NCBI RefSeq assembly: GCF_907164965.1
Contig: NZ_CAJRAM010000063.1
Location: forward strand, 1-35,299
DNA length: 35,299 bases
Direction: 5' to 3'
Source of the DNA: Coxiella endosymbiont of Ornithodoros maritimus
GTDB taxonomy: Bacteria > Pseudomonadota > Gammaproteobacteria > Coxiellales > Coxiellaceae
How positions within the stretch are numbered: the first letter of the stretch is position 1; every line of letters begins with the position of its first letter. The translations under genes and the position numbers were made by a program. Positions 8,734 to 17,558 of this stretch are shown piece by piece. The notes under the pieces were generated by a model. The model searched no databases, had not been told where the DNA came from, and saw only the letters and a list, made by a program, of their open reading frames with translations.

Positions 8734-8940
8734 ATGTCTGAAAAAACTTTCTTAACAAAAATCAAGCAAGCAAAAGCGCTTATTCGCGATACTTTAAACG
8801 AATTTGTGAATAAGCGAGTTGGACTCTTATACTCATTTCATTTGGTAAGAATTCTATGGTCTTACTTCACCTTTGCCGTAAAATCGATCCAAATAAAATA
8901 TAAAAGTGTATTCTCTAGTTTCAGATACTGGATTCGATGA
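8734..8940 (+). CDS. Hypothetical small basic protein
   Basis: 68 codons, MSEKTFLTKIKQAKALIRDT at the N-terminus. It is Lys/Arg-rich with one moderately hydrophobic aromatic segment (LLYSFHLVRILWSYFTFAV), so possibly membrane-associated. GGGG lies 9 bases before the ATG. A stretch at about 8679-8696 (TTTAAGGTAATGCTAA) is loosely like a PmrA box. I recognise no family. It sits alone among pseudogenes and could be a real small gene or the leftover of something larger. Confidence 0.4.
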   Translation: MSEKTFLTKIKQAKALIRDTLNEFVNKRVGLLYSFHLVRILWSYFTFAVKSIQIKYKSVFSSFRYWIR

Positions 8941-9000
8941 AACCTAAAAATACATCCGATTTATCGTTGAAACTTGGAATCTCAATTAGCATCAATAACG

Positions 9001-9400
9001 ATTTTATGTAGAAGGATTTAAACGATTCTCCAGGTAACTGTTGTAATGGTCTAAAGTTTCTGCTATGCAGAGCGTTTTAGCCGAACTCGATTATTGGATT
9101 GCGGGGTTAGAGGCGACGAAGGCGCTGAACGAAAAAATTTTGCTCAGTGTGAACAAGTTTCTAATCTTTTAAAGATAAACCCTATTTTAGCTTTTTCAGA
9201 AACCGATATTTAGTGGTATCTTACGGATCAATAATATTCCGACTCATACCTTACATAGCAAAGGCTATCGTAGTTTGGGTTGCAGATTGTGCTCTACTCC
9301 TGAACCTAGTAATGATCAAAGCGAAGGTGATGGAGGTTGGCGCGGTACCTCACTCCAAGGTGGGGAATATGGGATTCATTTAATTAAAGCAGCCGTTTAA
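9001..9400 (+). pseudogene. APS/PAPS reductase (CysH family, iron-sulfur type), remnant of the C-terminal half
   Basis: Joining frames gives FYVEGFKRF; SPGNCCNGLK; KVSAMQSVLAELDYWIAGLE; KINPILAFSETDI followed by a TAG and WYLTDQ; and finally IPTHTLHSKGYRSLGCRLCS, EGDGGWRGTSLQGG and EYGIHL. This is the order of the C-terminal half of assimilatory adenylylsulfate reductases, including the CC and GCxxC pairs that hold a 4Fe-4S cluster in the APS-type enzymes and the degraded GRW...ECGLH tail. The N-terminal half, frames and stops are lost. The functional enzyme would release sulfite. It lies just upstream of, and in the same direction as, the ComA-like pseudogene. Confidence 0.75.
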
Positions 9401-9433
9401 GGTAAAGAATTTGGTAGGAAAACCCTTATGTAG

Positions 9434-10080
9434 AAACGATTAGCTTTTGATTTTATCTCTTTGTCGCAACGGGCTCCTAAACCGCGACAAGAAGGGTTAA
9501 CTTCTGTAATTGATAAAGGCTTGAGTCTGCAAAAAACAGAAGCGCTCTTGGATAGGGGAGCGGATTTTATCGATATCCTCAAACTAGGATTTGGCACGAG
9601 CCGGATTTATTCCAGGAAAAAATTATTGCAGAAATTAAGTTTACTTAAAAAAGCGGGAATAATTGTTTGTACGGGCGGGGCGCTTTTTGAAATAGCCTAT
9701 TTTCAAAATAAAATAGCCGAATACTTCGAGGCATATCAGCAATTAGGTTTTAACGGAATTGAAATTTCTGATGGAGTCAATGCAATTGATATTGAAACCA
9801 AAGTTAATTTTGTTAAAAAAGCAAAACAATTGGAATTACCGTTTTTGCTGAGGTAGGGCGGAAAGATCCTGCGATAGATGCGGAATACAACATCACGCAA
9901 CACATCCTTGAAGCTTCACGTCAACTGGCTGCGGGTGCCTGGAAAATTATTTTAGAAGCGCGCGAATCGGGGACGTTGGGGATTTACGATAATAAAAAGT
10001 CGATTAAAGAGACTACCGTTGGCACTTGGTTGAAAGAGCTTGGTGTTGGTTCGTTTTTTCCATCGCTAAAATCGGTTTAA
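9434..10080 (+). pseudogene. Phosphosulfolactate synthase (ComA family), frameshifted
   Basis: The ComA family joins sulfite to phosphoenolpyruvate, giving (R)-phosphosulfolactate. Family landmarks run almost end to end: FISLSQRAPKPRQEGLTSVI, DKGLSLQKTEALLD, FIDILKLGFGTSRIY, KKAGIIVCTGGALFE, GFNGIEISDGVNAID, then after a one-base frameshift near 9830-9838 the sequence resumes as GITVFAEVGRKDP, AGAWKIILEARESGTLG and a C-terminus ending at a TAA at 10078. No start codon survives in frame after the TAG at 9431. Apart from the single clear frameshift and missing start the gene is well preserved, so inactivation may be recent. Alternative: a related PSL-synthase-like enzyme of other specificity. 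Confidence 0.82.
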
Positions 10081-10165
10081 CCTTTTCAAAGCCATTTTTC
10101 AACGCGGTTAAAATGGTATTACTGGTTCTCAAAATATCCGCGATGATACAAATGCTATCTTGCAT
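10060..10165 (-). pseudogene. 2-phosphosulfolactate phosphatase (ComB family), N-terminal fragment
   Basis: On the minus strand from an ATG at 10165 the sequence reads MQDSICIIADILRTSNTILT then ALKNGFEKVKPI. ComB proteins have at this place the block V(V/I)xDxLRAxxTIxTALxxGAxxVxPV, and the match covers essentially the whole block. The reading then runs into the 3' end of the ComA-like gene and stops, so only about 35 residues remain. ComB would dephosphorylate the ComA product to sulfolactate. The presence of both families side by side supports both calls; the fragment is too short for certainty. Confidence 0.6.
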
Positions 10166-10247
10166 TTTCTTATCAGATTAAAAGTATCGCTGCGCGAGCC
10201 TAATCATAAACATTCCAAACCGACAATATCTTTCGCTTGGATGTTCG

Positions 10248-10691
10248 CTAACTGGCTTTTATCATGCCTGTTCGGAATAAAAAACGTTGAATTAAAAAAA
10301 TCATATAAAATAAAACGATATCGACGAGGATTTTAGCTTCAATAACGTGAAAATGAAAATCAACCGTTAATGCTGATATAGAATAATAGGAAACGAAGAA
10401 GATACCGATGGCTAGAATTGCATAACGGAAAGCTTCTCGCTTAAATAAAACTTTATCCAGCGAACAGTAAACTAAATATTTATTAAAATAAAAATTAAAA
10501 GCACCAGAAACCAAGCGGCCAATTAATAAAGAAGTAGATTTTTCTTTACTTAACCAATAAATTAACACAAAAACACCGACGTCAATTACAAATGAGGACA
10601 AACTCGCGGGCGGTGTATCGAAGGAAATGAAGTAAACTTTCAGCGACTCTACATAGGGGCTCAACACTCGCGGTCTTAGTTTAGACCCCAA
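10248..10691 (-). CDS. GtrA-like four-helix membrane protein
   Basis: 147 aa with four hydrophobic segments: [52 protein letters not shown] and [19 protein letters not shown]. The order of the segments, the asparagine-rich [10 protein letters not shown] after helix 2 and the final RFLF match GtrA (PF04138) proteins, which help flip or transfer lipid-linked sugars during surface polysaccharide modification. The ATG at 10691 overlaps the 3' end of sucD by 16 bp, so it may be co-transcribed with the sdh-suc operon. The first 25 residues look unlike the family, and the true N-terminus is uncertain. Confidence 0.7.
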   Translation of the reverse strand: MGSKLRPRVLSPYVESLKVYFISFDTPPASLSSFVIDVGVFVLIYWLSKEKSTSLLIGRLVSGAFNFYFNKYLVYCSLDKVLFKREAFRYAILAIGIFFVSYYSISALTVDFHFHVIEAKILVDIVLFYMIFLIQRFLFRTGMIKAS

Positions 10692-11572
10692 TGAGTTAAC
10701 CAGCCTGTTGCCTCAGCAACGCCTTTGCCGATTTCAGCCGGTGATTTTACGACAAACACACCAGCCGCTTCTAAAGCAGCATATTTATCAACGGCGGTGC
10801 CTTTTCCGCCAGCAATAATAGCGCCTGCGTGCCCCATTCGTTTACCCAGTGGCGCCGTAACACCCGCAATATAAGAAATGACCGGTTTTTTTACATTTGA
10901 GCGAATAAATTCAGCCGCTTCTTCTTCTGCCGTGCCCCCAATTTCCCCAACCATAATGATAGCTTGTGTTTGAGAATCTTTTTCAAACATTTCCAAGACG
11001 TCGATAAAACTAGCGCCTGGAATAGGATCTCCACCAATCCCGACACAGGTGCTTTGGCCAAAACCCATCTGAGTAGTTTGGTTAACCGCTTCGTAGGTCA
11101 ATGTGCCCGAACGCGAAACAATACCCACTTTACCACGTTGGTGAATGTGTCCCGGCATGATGCCGATTTTACATTCACCCGGTGTGATAACCCCAGGGCA
11201 ATTGGGACCAACCACACGGACATCTGGGCGTTGTCTCAAATAAGCTTTCACTTCTAGCATATCCAAAACTGGAATACCTTCGGTGATGCACACGACTAAT
11301 CGAACACCGGCGTCAACGGCTTCAATGATGGAATCTTTGCAAAAAGGGGCTGGAACAAAAATCATTGTCGCATCAGCACTCGTCTCTTCTACCGCCTCAT
11401 GAACCCTATTAAAGATGGGCAGCCCTAAGTGCGATTGACCGCCTTTGCCCGGCGTGACGCCGCCTACCATTTGAGTTCCATACTCTATCGCTTGTTCTGA
11501 ATGAAATGTTCCTTGCTTGCCGGTAAACCCTTGGCATAGAACTCTTGTTTCTTTATCAATTAAGATACTCAT
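10676..11572 (-). CDS. sucD: Succinyl-CoA synthetase alpha subunit
   Basis: Works with SucC to convert succinyl-CoA plus NDP and phosphate to succinate, CoA and NTP. The Rossmann CoA-binding domain is seen as [16 protein letters not shown], followed by [47 protein letters not shown] and [11 protein letters not shown]. His248 in [17 protein letters not shown] is the phosphorylated histidine. 298 aa is close to the usual length. Its start overlaps the sucC stop (TAATG). Confidence 0.98.
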   Translation of the reverse strand: MSILIDKETRVLCQGFTGKQGTFHSEQAIEYGTQMVGGVTPGKGGQSHLGLPIFNRVHEAVEETSADATMIFVPAPFCKDSIIEAVDAGVRLVVCITEGIPVLDMLEVKAYLRQRPDVRVVGPNCPGVITPGECKIGIMPGHIHQRGKVGIVSRSGTLTYEAVNQTTQMGFGQSTCVGIGGDPIPGASFIDVLEMFEKDSQTQAIIMVGEIGGTAEEEAAEFIRSNVKKPVISYIAGVTAPLGKRMGHAGAIIAGGKGTAVDKYAALEAAGVFVVKSPAEIGKGVAEATGWLTHWGLN

Positions 11573-12747
11573 TATGCGATCGCCCCTACTTGTTTGACAA
11601 TTTGTTCCGCTGCATCGGCAAACCCCTTGGCGGCGATAATATTCATGCCACTAGCTGCCAATTTTTTTGCACCCAACTGAGCATTATTTCCTTCGAGCCG
11701 AACAACCACTGGCACATCAATACCAACTTTTTTTACTGCACTGATAATTCCGTCAGCAATGAGATCGCAACGAACAATACCACCGAAAATATTAACCAAA
11801 ATGCCTTTAACATTTTTATCGGATACAATAATCTTAAACGCTTCTGTCACACGTTCTTTAGTAGCACTGCCGCCAACGTCAAGGAAATTGGCAGGATCAC
11901 CACCGGACAGTTTGATTAAATCCATGGTTGCCATTGCAAGTCCAGCCCCATTTACCATACAACCGATATTGCCATCCAGTTTGATGTAATTTAATTCCCA
12001 TTGTTGGGCCATCGTTTCATGCTCATCTTCTTGAGACGTGTCTCGCATTTCCCGCAATTCAAATTGACGATAAAGCGCGCTGTCATCGATATTTATTTTG
12101 GCATCCAAACAAATGAGTTCGCCCGAGCCAGTGATGACCAATGGATTAATTTCTAATAAACTTAAATCGCGCTCAGTAAATAATCGGTATAAGCCAATCA
12201 CAATATCGGTGAATGAGCGCATTTGTTTTAAGTCTTGGAGCCCTAAACCAAAAAATAATTGGCGGCATTGAAAGGGTTGTAAACCAATGGTCGGGTCAAC
12301 AGTGATTTTTAGTATTTTTTCAGGCAATTTTTGAGCGACTTTTTCAATTTCCACACCGCCTTCGGTCGACGCCATGAAAACGATACGTTGAGAAGCACGA
12401 TCAATCACCGCACCTAGATACAATTCCCGTACTATATCATCAGAAGCTTGTTCAACGAGAATCTGATTCACCAGCTGACCACGTTCATCGGTTTGATAAG
12501 TCACTAACCGCGTACCTAATAATGACTTGACCACAGATTTTAATTCTTCTTTATTTTTTACCAAACGCACACCACCTGCTTTACCGCGTCCTCCAGCGTG
12601 CACTTGGGCTTTAGCAACCCAACGATCACCACCGATTTTAGCGGTCGCATCGACAGCGGCGTTGGGATTGAATACCACTGCGCCGGCCGGAACGGGGATT
12701 TTGTATTCTTTTAATAAATGTTTTGATTGGTATTCATGTAGGTTCAT
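11572..12747 (-). CDS. sucC: Succinyl-CoA synthetase beta subunit
   Basis: N-terminal ATP-grasp domain ([58 protein letters not shown] with the Mg-binding residues) and C-terminal ligase domain ([71 protein letters not shown]). 391 aa is near the usual 388. It lies 26 bp after sucB and overlaps sucD by one base. Confidence 0.98.
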   Translation of the reverse strand: MNLHEYQSKHLLKEYKIPVPAGAVVFNPNAAVDATAKIGGDRWVAKAQVHAGGRGKAGGVRLVKNKEELKSVVKSLLGTRLVTYQTDERGQLVNQILVEQASDDIVRELYLGAVIDRASQRIVFMASTEGGVEIEKVAQKLPEKILKITVDPTIGLQPFQCRQLFFGLGLQDLKQMRSFTDIVIGLYRLFTERDLSLLEINPLVITGSGELICLDAKINIDDSALYRQFELREMRDTSQEDEHETMAQQWELNYIKLDGNIGCMVNGAGLAMATMDLIKLSGGDPANFLDVGGSATKERVTEAFKIIVSDKNVKGILVNIFGGIVRCDLIADGIISAVKKVGIDVPVVVRLEGNNAQLGAKKLAASGMNIIAAKGFADAAEQIVKQVGAIA

Positions 12748-12773
12748 GGTTTTCTCTTTTTAATAATGAAACT

Positions 12774-13982
12774 TTAACACTCCAAAATTATTCGAGCTGG
12801 ATCTTCCAAAAGCTCTTTAATAGTCACTAAAAATAACACGGCTTCTCGACCGTCAATCACTCGATGGTCGTAAGATAATGCCACTTGCATGATCGGGCGA
12901 ACCACGATTTCTCCGTTTTCAACGGTTGGACGGTCCATTATTTTATGCATCCCCAAAATAGCGGTTTGGGGCGGATTAATTATAGGCGTTGAGAGAAGCG
13001 AGCCGTAAGTTCCGCCATTCGTAATTGTAAAAGTGCCTCCCGTTAGCTCTTCAATATTCAAATGGCCTTCTTGAGCTCGAGAAGCGTATTCACGAATTTG
13101 TTTTTCAATATCGGCCATATTCATTTTTTCGGCGTTTCTAAGAATAGGGACAATTAATCCGCGTTCAGTGCCAATAGCAATACCGATGTCGTAATAATTG
13201 TGATAAATAATATTACTGCCATCGATGGAAGCGTTTACCATGGGAAAACGCTTTAACACTTCAACGACGGCCTTGGTAAAAAAGGACATAAAACCCAATC
13301 GAACTTTGAATTTCTTTTCGAACTCTTCGCGGTATTTTTTTCGCAACTCCATTACCGATTGCATGTTAATTTCATTAAACGTCGTTAATAACGCCGCTTC
13401 TTGTTGGACTTGAACTAACCGCTCCGCAATACGTTGTCGGATGCGGGATAAAGGCACGCGTTTTTCCATGCGTTCGTCGGGAAGCCCTTCTTTTCCTTCG
13501 GAAGACTTCTCTTTTTGTTTTTCTAAATAATATTCCACGTCCTTTTTCGTAATCCGCCTTCCTTTTCCAGTTCCTTCAATTTCCTTAACATCAACGTCTT
13601 TTTCCGAAACCATACGTCGCACGGCGGGACTGAGGTCAGATTCTTTTTCTTCAGTTTTTTCCTTATCTTTCTTTTCTTCTTTTTTCTCTTTTTCTTTTCT
13701 CGTTTCTTTTTCGTCTTTCTTTTCTTTTTCTTTGACAACAGCACTGTCTTCTTTTAAAAGGGCAAGGATTTGATCGGCTTTAACAACCTCACCTTCTTTC
13801 ACGACGATTTTTTCAACCACACCGTCTTTCGGGGCGGGAACCTCCAACATGACTTTATCTGTTTCCAAATCGACTAGATTTTCATCCCGTGAAATGGAAT
13901 CGCCTTCTTTTTTATACCACTTTGCAACCGTGGCATCGCTAACCGATTCAGGCAACGTAGGTACTTTAATTTCTATAGCCAT
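12774..13982 (-). CDS. sucB: Dihydrolipoyllysine succinyltransferase (E2 of 2-oxoglutarate dehydrogenase)
   Basis: Domains in order: a single lipoyl domain at about residues 1-80 with lipoyl Lys43 ([10 protein letters not shown]); an unusual linker at about 82-117 composed almost only of Lys and Glu ([20 protein letters not shown]); the E1/E3-binding domain at about 118-158 ([20 protein letters not shown]); and the catalytic acyltransferase domain with His373 and Asp377 in [13 protein letters not shown]. The usual linker in this enzyme is Ala/Pro-rich, so the charged linker is notable. 402 aa is a normal length. It follows sucA by 9 bp. The E3 gene (lpd) is not in the window. Confidence 0.97.
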   Translation of the reverse strand: MAIEIKVPTLPESVSDATVAKWYKKEGDSISRDENLVDLETDKVMLEVPAPKDGVVEKIVVKEGEVVKADQILALLKEDSAVVKEKEKKDEKETRKEKEKKEEKKDKEKTEEKESDLSPAVRRMVSEKDVDVKEIEGTGKGRRITKKDVEYYLEKQKEKSSEGKEGLPDERMEKRVPLSRIRQRIAERLVQVQQEAALLTTFNEINMQSVMELRKKYREEFEKKFKVRLGFMSFFTKAVVEVLKRFPMVNASIDGSNIIYHNYYDIGIAIGTERGLIVPILRNAEKMNMADIEKQIREYASRAQEGHLNIEELTGGTFTITNGGTYGSLLSTPIINPPQTAILGMHKIMDRPTVENGEIVVRPIMQVALSYDHRVIDGREAVLFLVTIKELLEDPARIILEC

Positions 13983-13991
13983 TTTCTTTCC

Positions 13992-16796
13992 TCAAATTTC
14001 TAACGCTTGGTTAACTAATTGTTCTTGTAACTTTACATAAAGTGCCGAATAGCCAGCCGCGGGGGCAGCGAAGGCCGAGCGCCCAACATATTCTAACGTT
14101 TGATCGTCCCACATGCACTTTATTAATCGATGGCGCGTACAAAACCACGCACCTTGATTTTTAGGCTCTTCTTGACACCAGATAACTTGCTTGGCGTTGG
14201 GGTATTTTTCCAATTCCGCTTTTAATTCATCATAAGGAAATGGATATAACTGTTCAATGCGAATCATCGCAATATGATTCAATTTGCCTTTGTGTTCACG
14301 GCGTTTTGCTAATAAATCGTAATACACTTTTCCACTGCACAAAATTACGCGGGTAATTTTTTTCGGATCGTGTTTCTCAATTTCCGGAATCAATAATTTT
14401 AATTGACTACGAGCTAAATCTTCCAACGATGAAACCGCTAATTCATTACGCAACACACTTTTGGGTGTCAGAACGATCAAGGGTTTCCGATAAGGTCGTA
14501 GGACTTGACGGCGCAATAAATGGAAAATTTGCGAGGGAGTCGTCGGAGCGAAAACTTGCATATTATTTTGAGCACACAATTGCAAATATCTTTCTAAACG
14601 CGCTGAAGAGTGTTCCGGACCTTTACCTTCGTAACCGTGCGGTAAAAATAAAACAATTCCTGAGGAACGATTCCATTTCTGCCAGCCTGAGCTGATAAAT
14701 TGATCTACAATGACTTGGGCGACATTTGCAAAATCACCAAACTGAGCCTCCCAAATAACTAAGGAATTGGGATCTGCGGTGGAGTAACCATATTCAAATC
14801 CTAGCGCACCTGCCTCACACAACAATGAATCGTAAATATGGGGAGTCGCTTGCTTGTCGCTTAAATGTTTTAACGGCTCGTACTCTTTTCCTGTTTCTTG
14901 ATCAAACACAACGGTATGGCGATGAAAGAAAGCGCCTCGTCGGGAATCTTGACCGACAAGTCGAACAGAAAACCCTTCCTCCAACAACGACGCGTAAGCC
15001 AATATCTCAGCAAACCCCCAATCCATCGGCGTTTTTCCTTCTGTCATTTCCAGGCGCGCTTTATAGATGGCTTCGACTTTACGATGCAAATGAAGGGTGT
15101 TGGGTAAAATTGAGAATTTTTTCCCTAACGCTTTTAATTTTTTTAAAGGAAGCGTAGTGTCTACGAGCGTAGTCCAATCCTGTCCCAAATAAGGCGTCCA
15201 ATTGGCGGCATAATGAGCCGATAATCCTTCGGGTAAGATTTCAACCAATTGCCGACCCTGATCCAGGCGGTCACGATAATCGTCAATCCATCGATCGACC
15301 TCTTCTGCGGTACATAATTCTTTTTCTATCAGGTTTTTTGCGTAAAGCGTTCGGGTTGTGGGATGTTTTTGAATGATTTTATACATGGCAGGCTGTGTCG
15401 GCATCGGATCATCAACCTCTTGATGGCCGTGACGGCGGTAGCAAACAAGATCGATGAAGACATCTTTATGAAAAGCCATGCGATAATCAAGGGCGAATTG
15501 CGTCACTGCCACAACCGCTTCAGGGTCGTCCCCATTAACATGAAATACCGGCGCATCTAACATTTTTGCGATATCCGAACAATACATCGAGGAGCGAGCA
15601 TCATGGGGATCGCTCGTTGTGAAACCCACTTGATTATTTAAAATAATATGAATGGAGCCACCCACGTGATGCGCACGTGTTTGTGACATGCTGAGCGATT
15701 CCATCACAATACCTTCACCCGAAAAAGAAGCGTCGCCGTGAATCATCACGGCCATCGCATAATCGCGTTTGTGTCCATTTTTTCGCTCTTGGCGCGCCCG
15801 CACCGAACCCATGGCTACCGGGCAAATGAATTCTAGATGGGATGGATTAAATGCTAATGATAAATGGATCGGCCCTGCGTCAGTTTCTACATCGCGTGAA
15901 TAACCACGGTGATATTTCACATCACCCGACACCAAACCGTAATCTTTTTTGCCTTCAAATTCTTTAAACAATTCGGCAGCGGATTGCCCCATTATATTTA
16001 ACAACACATTCACGCGTCCGCGATGCGCCATACAAATAACAATTTCTTCAATTTTTTGATACCGCGCGCGTTTGGTTAATTCGTCTAAAAGGGGAATTAA
16101 ACTATCGCCGCCCTCTAATGAGTAGCGAACTTGGCCGACATATTTGGTATTTAAATATTTTTCTAAAGATTCGCCAGCCAGCAGTTGTTGTAGGATATTA
16201 CGTTTCGTTTCTTTATCAAAGTCAATCGACGGTAGACGCTGTTCCACATAGTCCCGCAACCAATTTTGCTCGCGTTCATCGGAAATAGTGCTGTATTGTA
16301 CGCCAATTGAGCCGCAATAAATTTTTCGCAATTGCGTGTAAATTTCTTTTAAAGTGGCTTTTGGTTTATTCAAAAGGCCATAAGTGGCAAATGTTTTATT
16401 AAAATCAGATTCTGTTAAGTTATAATGGCCCAATTCCAATCGGCTATCAACCAGACGGTTATCGCCCAACGGATTAATTTTAGCGTTGAGATGACCAAAA
16501 CGACGATAACCCTCAATTAATAAGTCCACTGCCGCTTGCTCAGCAGCTGGCGTAATGGTGGTTGCGGAAATAGAACGCGGTTTACACGCTAATTCGCGAA
16601 ATTCTTCGCGAATGGTCGCATGCGAAATATCGGGCGTTGAAGCACCATTTGTCAATGTTTCAAAATAACTGCGCCACTCCTCATTAACACTGTGAGGATC
16701 TTTTAAGAAGTTTTCGTAAAGGGTTTCGATATAGCCGGCGTTGTTATCCGCTAAATAAGAAATTTTTTGAAACTGTTGCATTGTGATTTTTGACAT
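13992..16796 (-). CDS. sucA: 2-oxoglutarate dehydrogenase E1 component
   Basis: Thiamine-diphosphate-dependent decarboxylase of the TCA cycle. The N-terminal E2-binding helix region (YLADNNAGYIETLYENFLKD), EIVICMAHRGRVNVLLNIMG, HLSLAFNPSHLEFICPVAMG, the ThDP motif from HGDASFSGEGIV to LNNQVGFTTSD, and the C-terminal LPHGYEGKGPEHSSARLERY are all present. 934 aa is almost identical to E. coli. The Shine-Dalgarno is weak (AGAAGATAAAAAAC). It lies 24 bp after sdhB and is intact throughout. Confidence 0.98.
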   Translation of the reverse strand: MSKITMQQFQKISYLADNNAGYIETLYENFLKDPHSVNEEWRSYFETLTNGASTPDISHATIREEFRELACKPRSISATTITPAAEQAAVDLLIEGYRRFGHLNAKINPLGDNRLVDSRLELGHYNLTESDFNKTFATYGLLNKPKATLKEIYTQLRKIYCGSIGVQYSTISDEREQNWLRDYVEQRLPSIDFDKETKRNILQQLLAGESLEKYLNTKYVGQVRYSLEGGDSLIPLLDELTKRARYQKIEEIVICMAHRGRVNVLLNIMGQSAAELFKEFEGKKDYGLVSGDVKYHRGYSRDVETDAGPIHLSLAFNPSHLEFICPVAMGSVRARQERKNGHKRDYAMAVMIHGDASFSGEGIVMESLSMSQTRAHHVGGSIHIILNNQVGFTTSDPHDARSSMYCSDIAKMLDAPVFHVNGDDPEAVVAVTQFALDYRMAFHKDVFIDLVCYRRHGHQEVDDPMPTQPAMYKIIQKHPTTRTLYAKNLIEKELCTAEEVDRWIDDYRDRLDQGRQLVEILPEGLSAHYAANWTPYLGQDWTTLVDTTLPLKKLKALGKKFSILPNTLHLHRKVEAIYKARLEMTEGKTPMDWGFAEILAYASLLEEGFSVRLVGQDSRRGAFFHRHTVVFDQETGKEYEPLKHLSDKQATPHIYDSLLCEAGALGFEYGYSTADPNSLVIWEAQFGDFANVAQVIVDQFISSGWQKWNRSSGIVLFLPHGYEGKGPEHSSARLERYLQLCAQNNMQVFAPTTPSQIFHLLRRQVLRPYRKPLIVLTPKSVLRNELAVSSLEDLARSQLKLLIPEIEKHDPKKITRVILCSGKVYYDLLAKRREHKGKLNHIAMIRIEQLYPFPYDELKAELEKYPNAKQVIWCQEEPKNQGAWFCTRHRLIKCMWDDQTLEYVGRSAFAAPAAGYSALYVKLQEQLVNQALEI

Positions 16797-16820
16797 GTTT
16801 TTTATCTTCTAGTTTTCCGA

Positions 16821-17552
16821 TTATTCCCCGCTTTCTGTTTCCTGAAGCATTTCGGTGCGGATTTTCCGGATCGCTTTAGCAGGGTTAAGATTTTTAGGGC
16901 ATACCGTCGCGCAATCCATAATTGTACGACAACGAAAAACACTGTACGGGTCTTTCATTGCATCGAGGCGTTCTTTTTCCTTGGAGTCACGACTATCCGC
17001 AATAAATCGATACGACCATAACAAACCCGCCGGTCCAATAAATTTGTCTGGATTCCACCAATAGGAAGGACAAGAAGAAGAACAACAAGCGCATAAAATG
17101 CATTCATACAATCCATCCAATTTAACCCGTTCTTCTGGGTTTTGCAGCCGTTCTTTTTGAGGAGCTTCCCGATCATTTAAAAGATAAGGTTTTACTTTTT
17201 TATATTGAGCATAAAACTGCTCCATATCCACAATTAAATCGCGAATAATAGGAAAGCCCGGCAACGGTCGAATAACGACACGATCGGGTAAATCTTTTAA
17301 TTGGGTCACGCAGGCTAAGGCATTTTTGCCATTGATATTCATTCCATCCGAGCCACAAACGCCTTCCGCACACGAACGTCGCAAACCGATATCGGGGTGT
17401 TTTTCTCGAAGGGCTTCCAAGGCATTAAGTAACATTTTTCCCTGAATGACAGAAACATCCAATTCAAAATCTTGCATGTAAGGTTTTTTATCCGTTTCTG
17501 GATTAAAGCGCATAATTGAGAAAGTCATGATTCGTGATTTTTTAGAATTCAT
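16821..17552 (-). CDS. sdhB: Succinate dehydrogenase iron-sulfur subunit
   Basis: Carries three clusters from FAD to quinone: 2Fe-2S ligands in RRSCAEGVCGSDGMNINGKN plus the next Cys (ALAC), and two ferredoxin-like motifs CILCACCSSSCPSYWWN and CRTIMDCATVCPKNLNPAKA. The YWWNPDKFIGPAGLLW stretch contributes to the quinone site. 243 aa counting from the ATG at 17552; an internal ATG at 17528 would start nearer the family N-terminus (MTFSIMRFNP). It lies 6 bp after sdhA. Confidence 0.97.
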   Translation of the reverse strand: MNSKKSRIMTFSIMRFNPETDKKPYMQDFELDVSVIQGKMLLNALEALREKHPDIGLRRSCAEGVCGSDGMNINGKNALACVTQLKDLPDRVVIRPLPGFPIIRDLIVDMEQFYAQYKKVKPYLLNDREAPQKERLQNPEERVKLDGLYECILCACCSSSCPSYWWNPDKFIGPAGLLWSYRFIADSRDSKEKERLDAMKDPYSVFRCRTIMDCATVCPKNLNPAKAIRKIRTEMLQETESGE

Positions 17553-17558
17553 TTTTTA

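Noticed and set aside
7499-10165. Frameshifts in the pseudogenes explained as sequencing errors
   Set aside because: The adjacent 4.7-kb ribosomal and 9-kb sdh-suc clusters are read without a single frame break. Lesions concentrate in accessory genes and include duplications, deletions and stops, as expected of true decay. The single-base cases (DoxX-like gene, TGA in the gltA-coupled ORF) remain open.
13523-13744. Minus-strand 73-codon Lys-only frame inside sucB
   Set aside because: It is the shifted frame of the K/E linker codons (AAA/GAA runs), not a gene.
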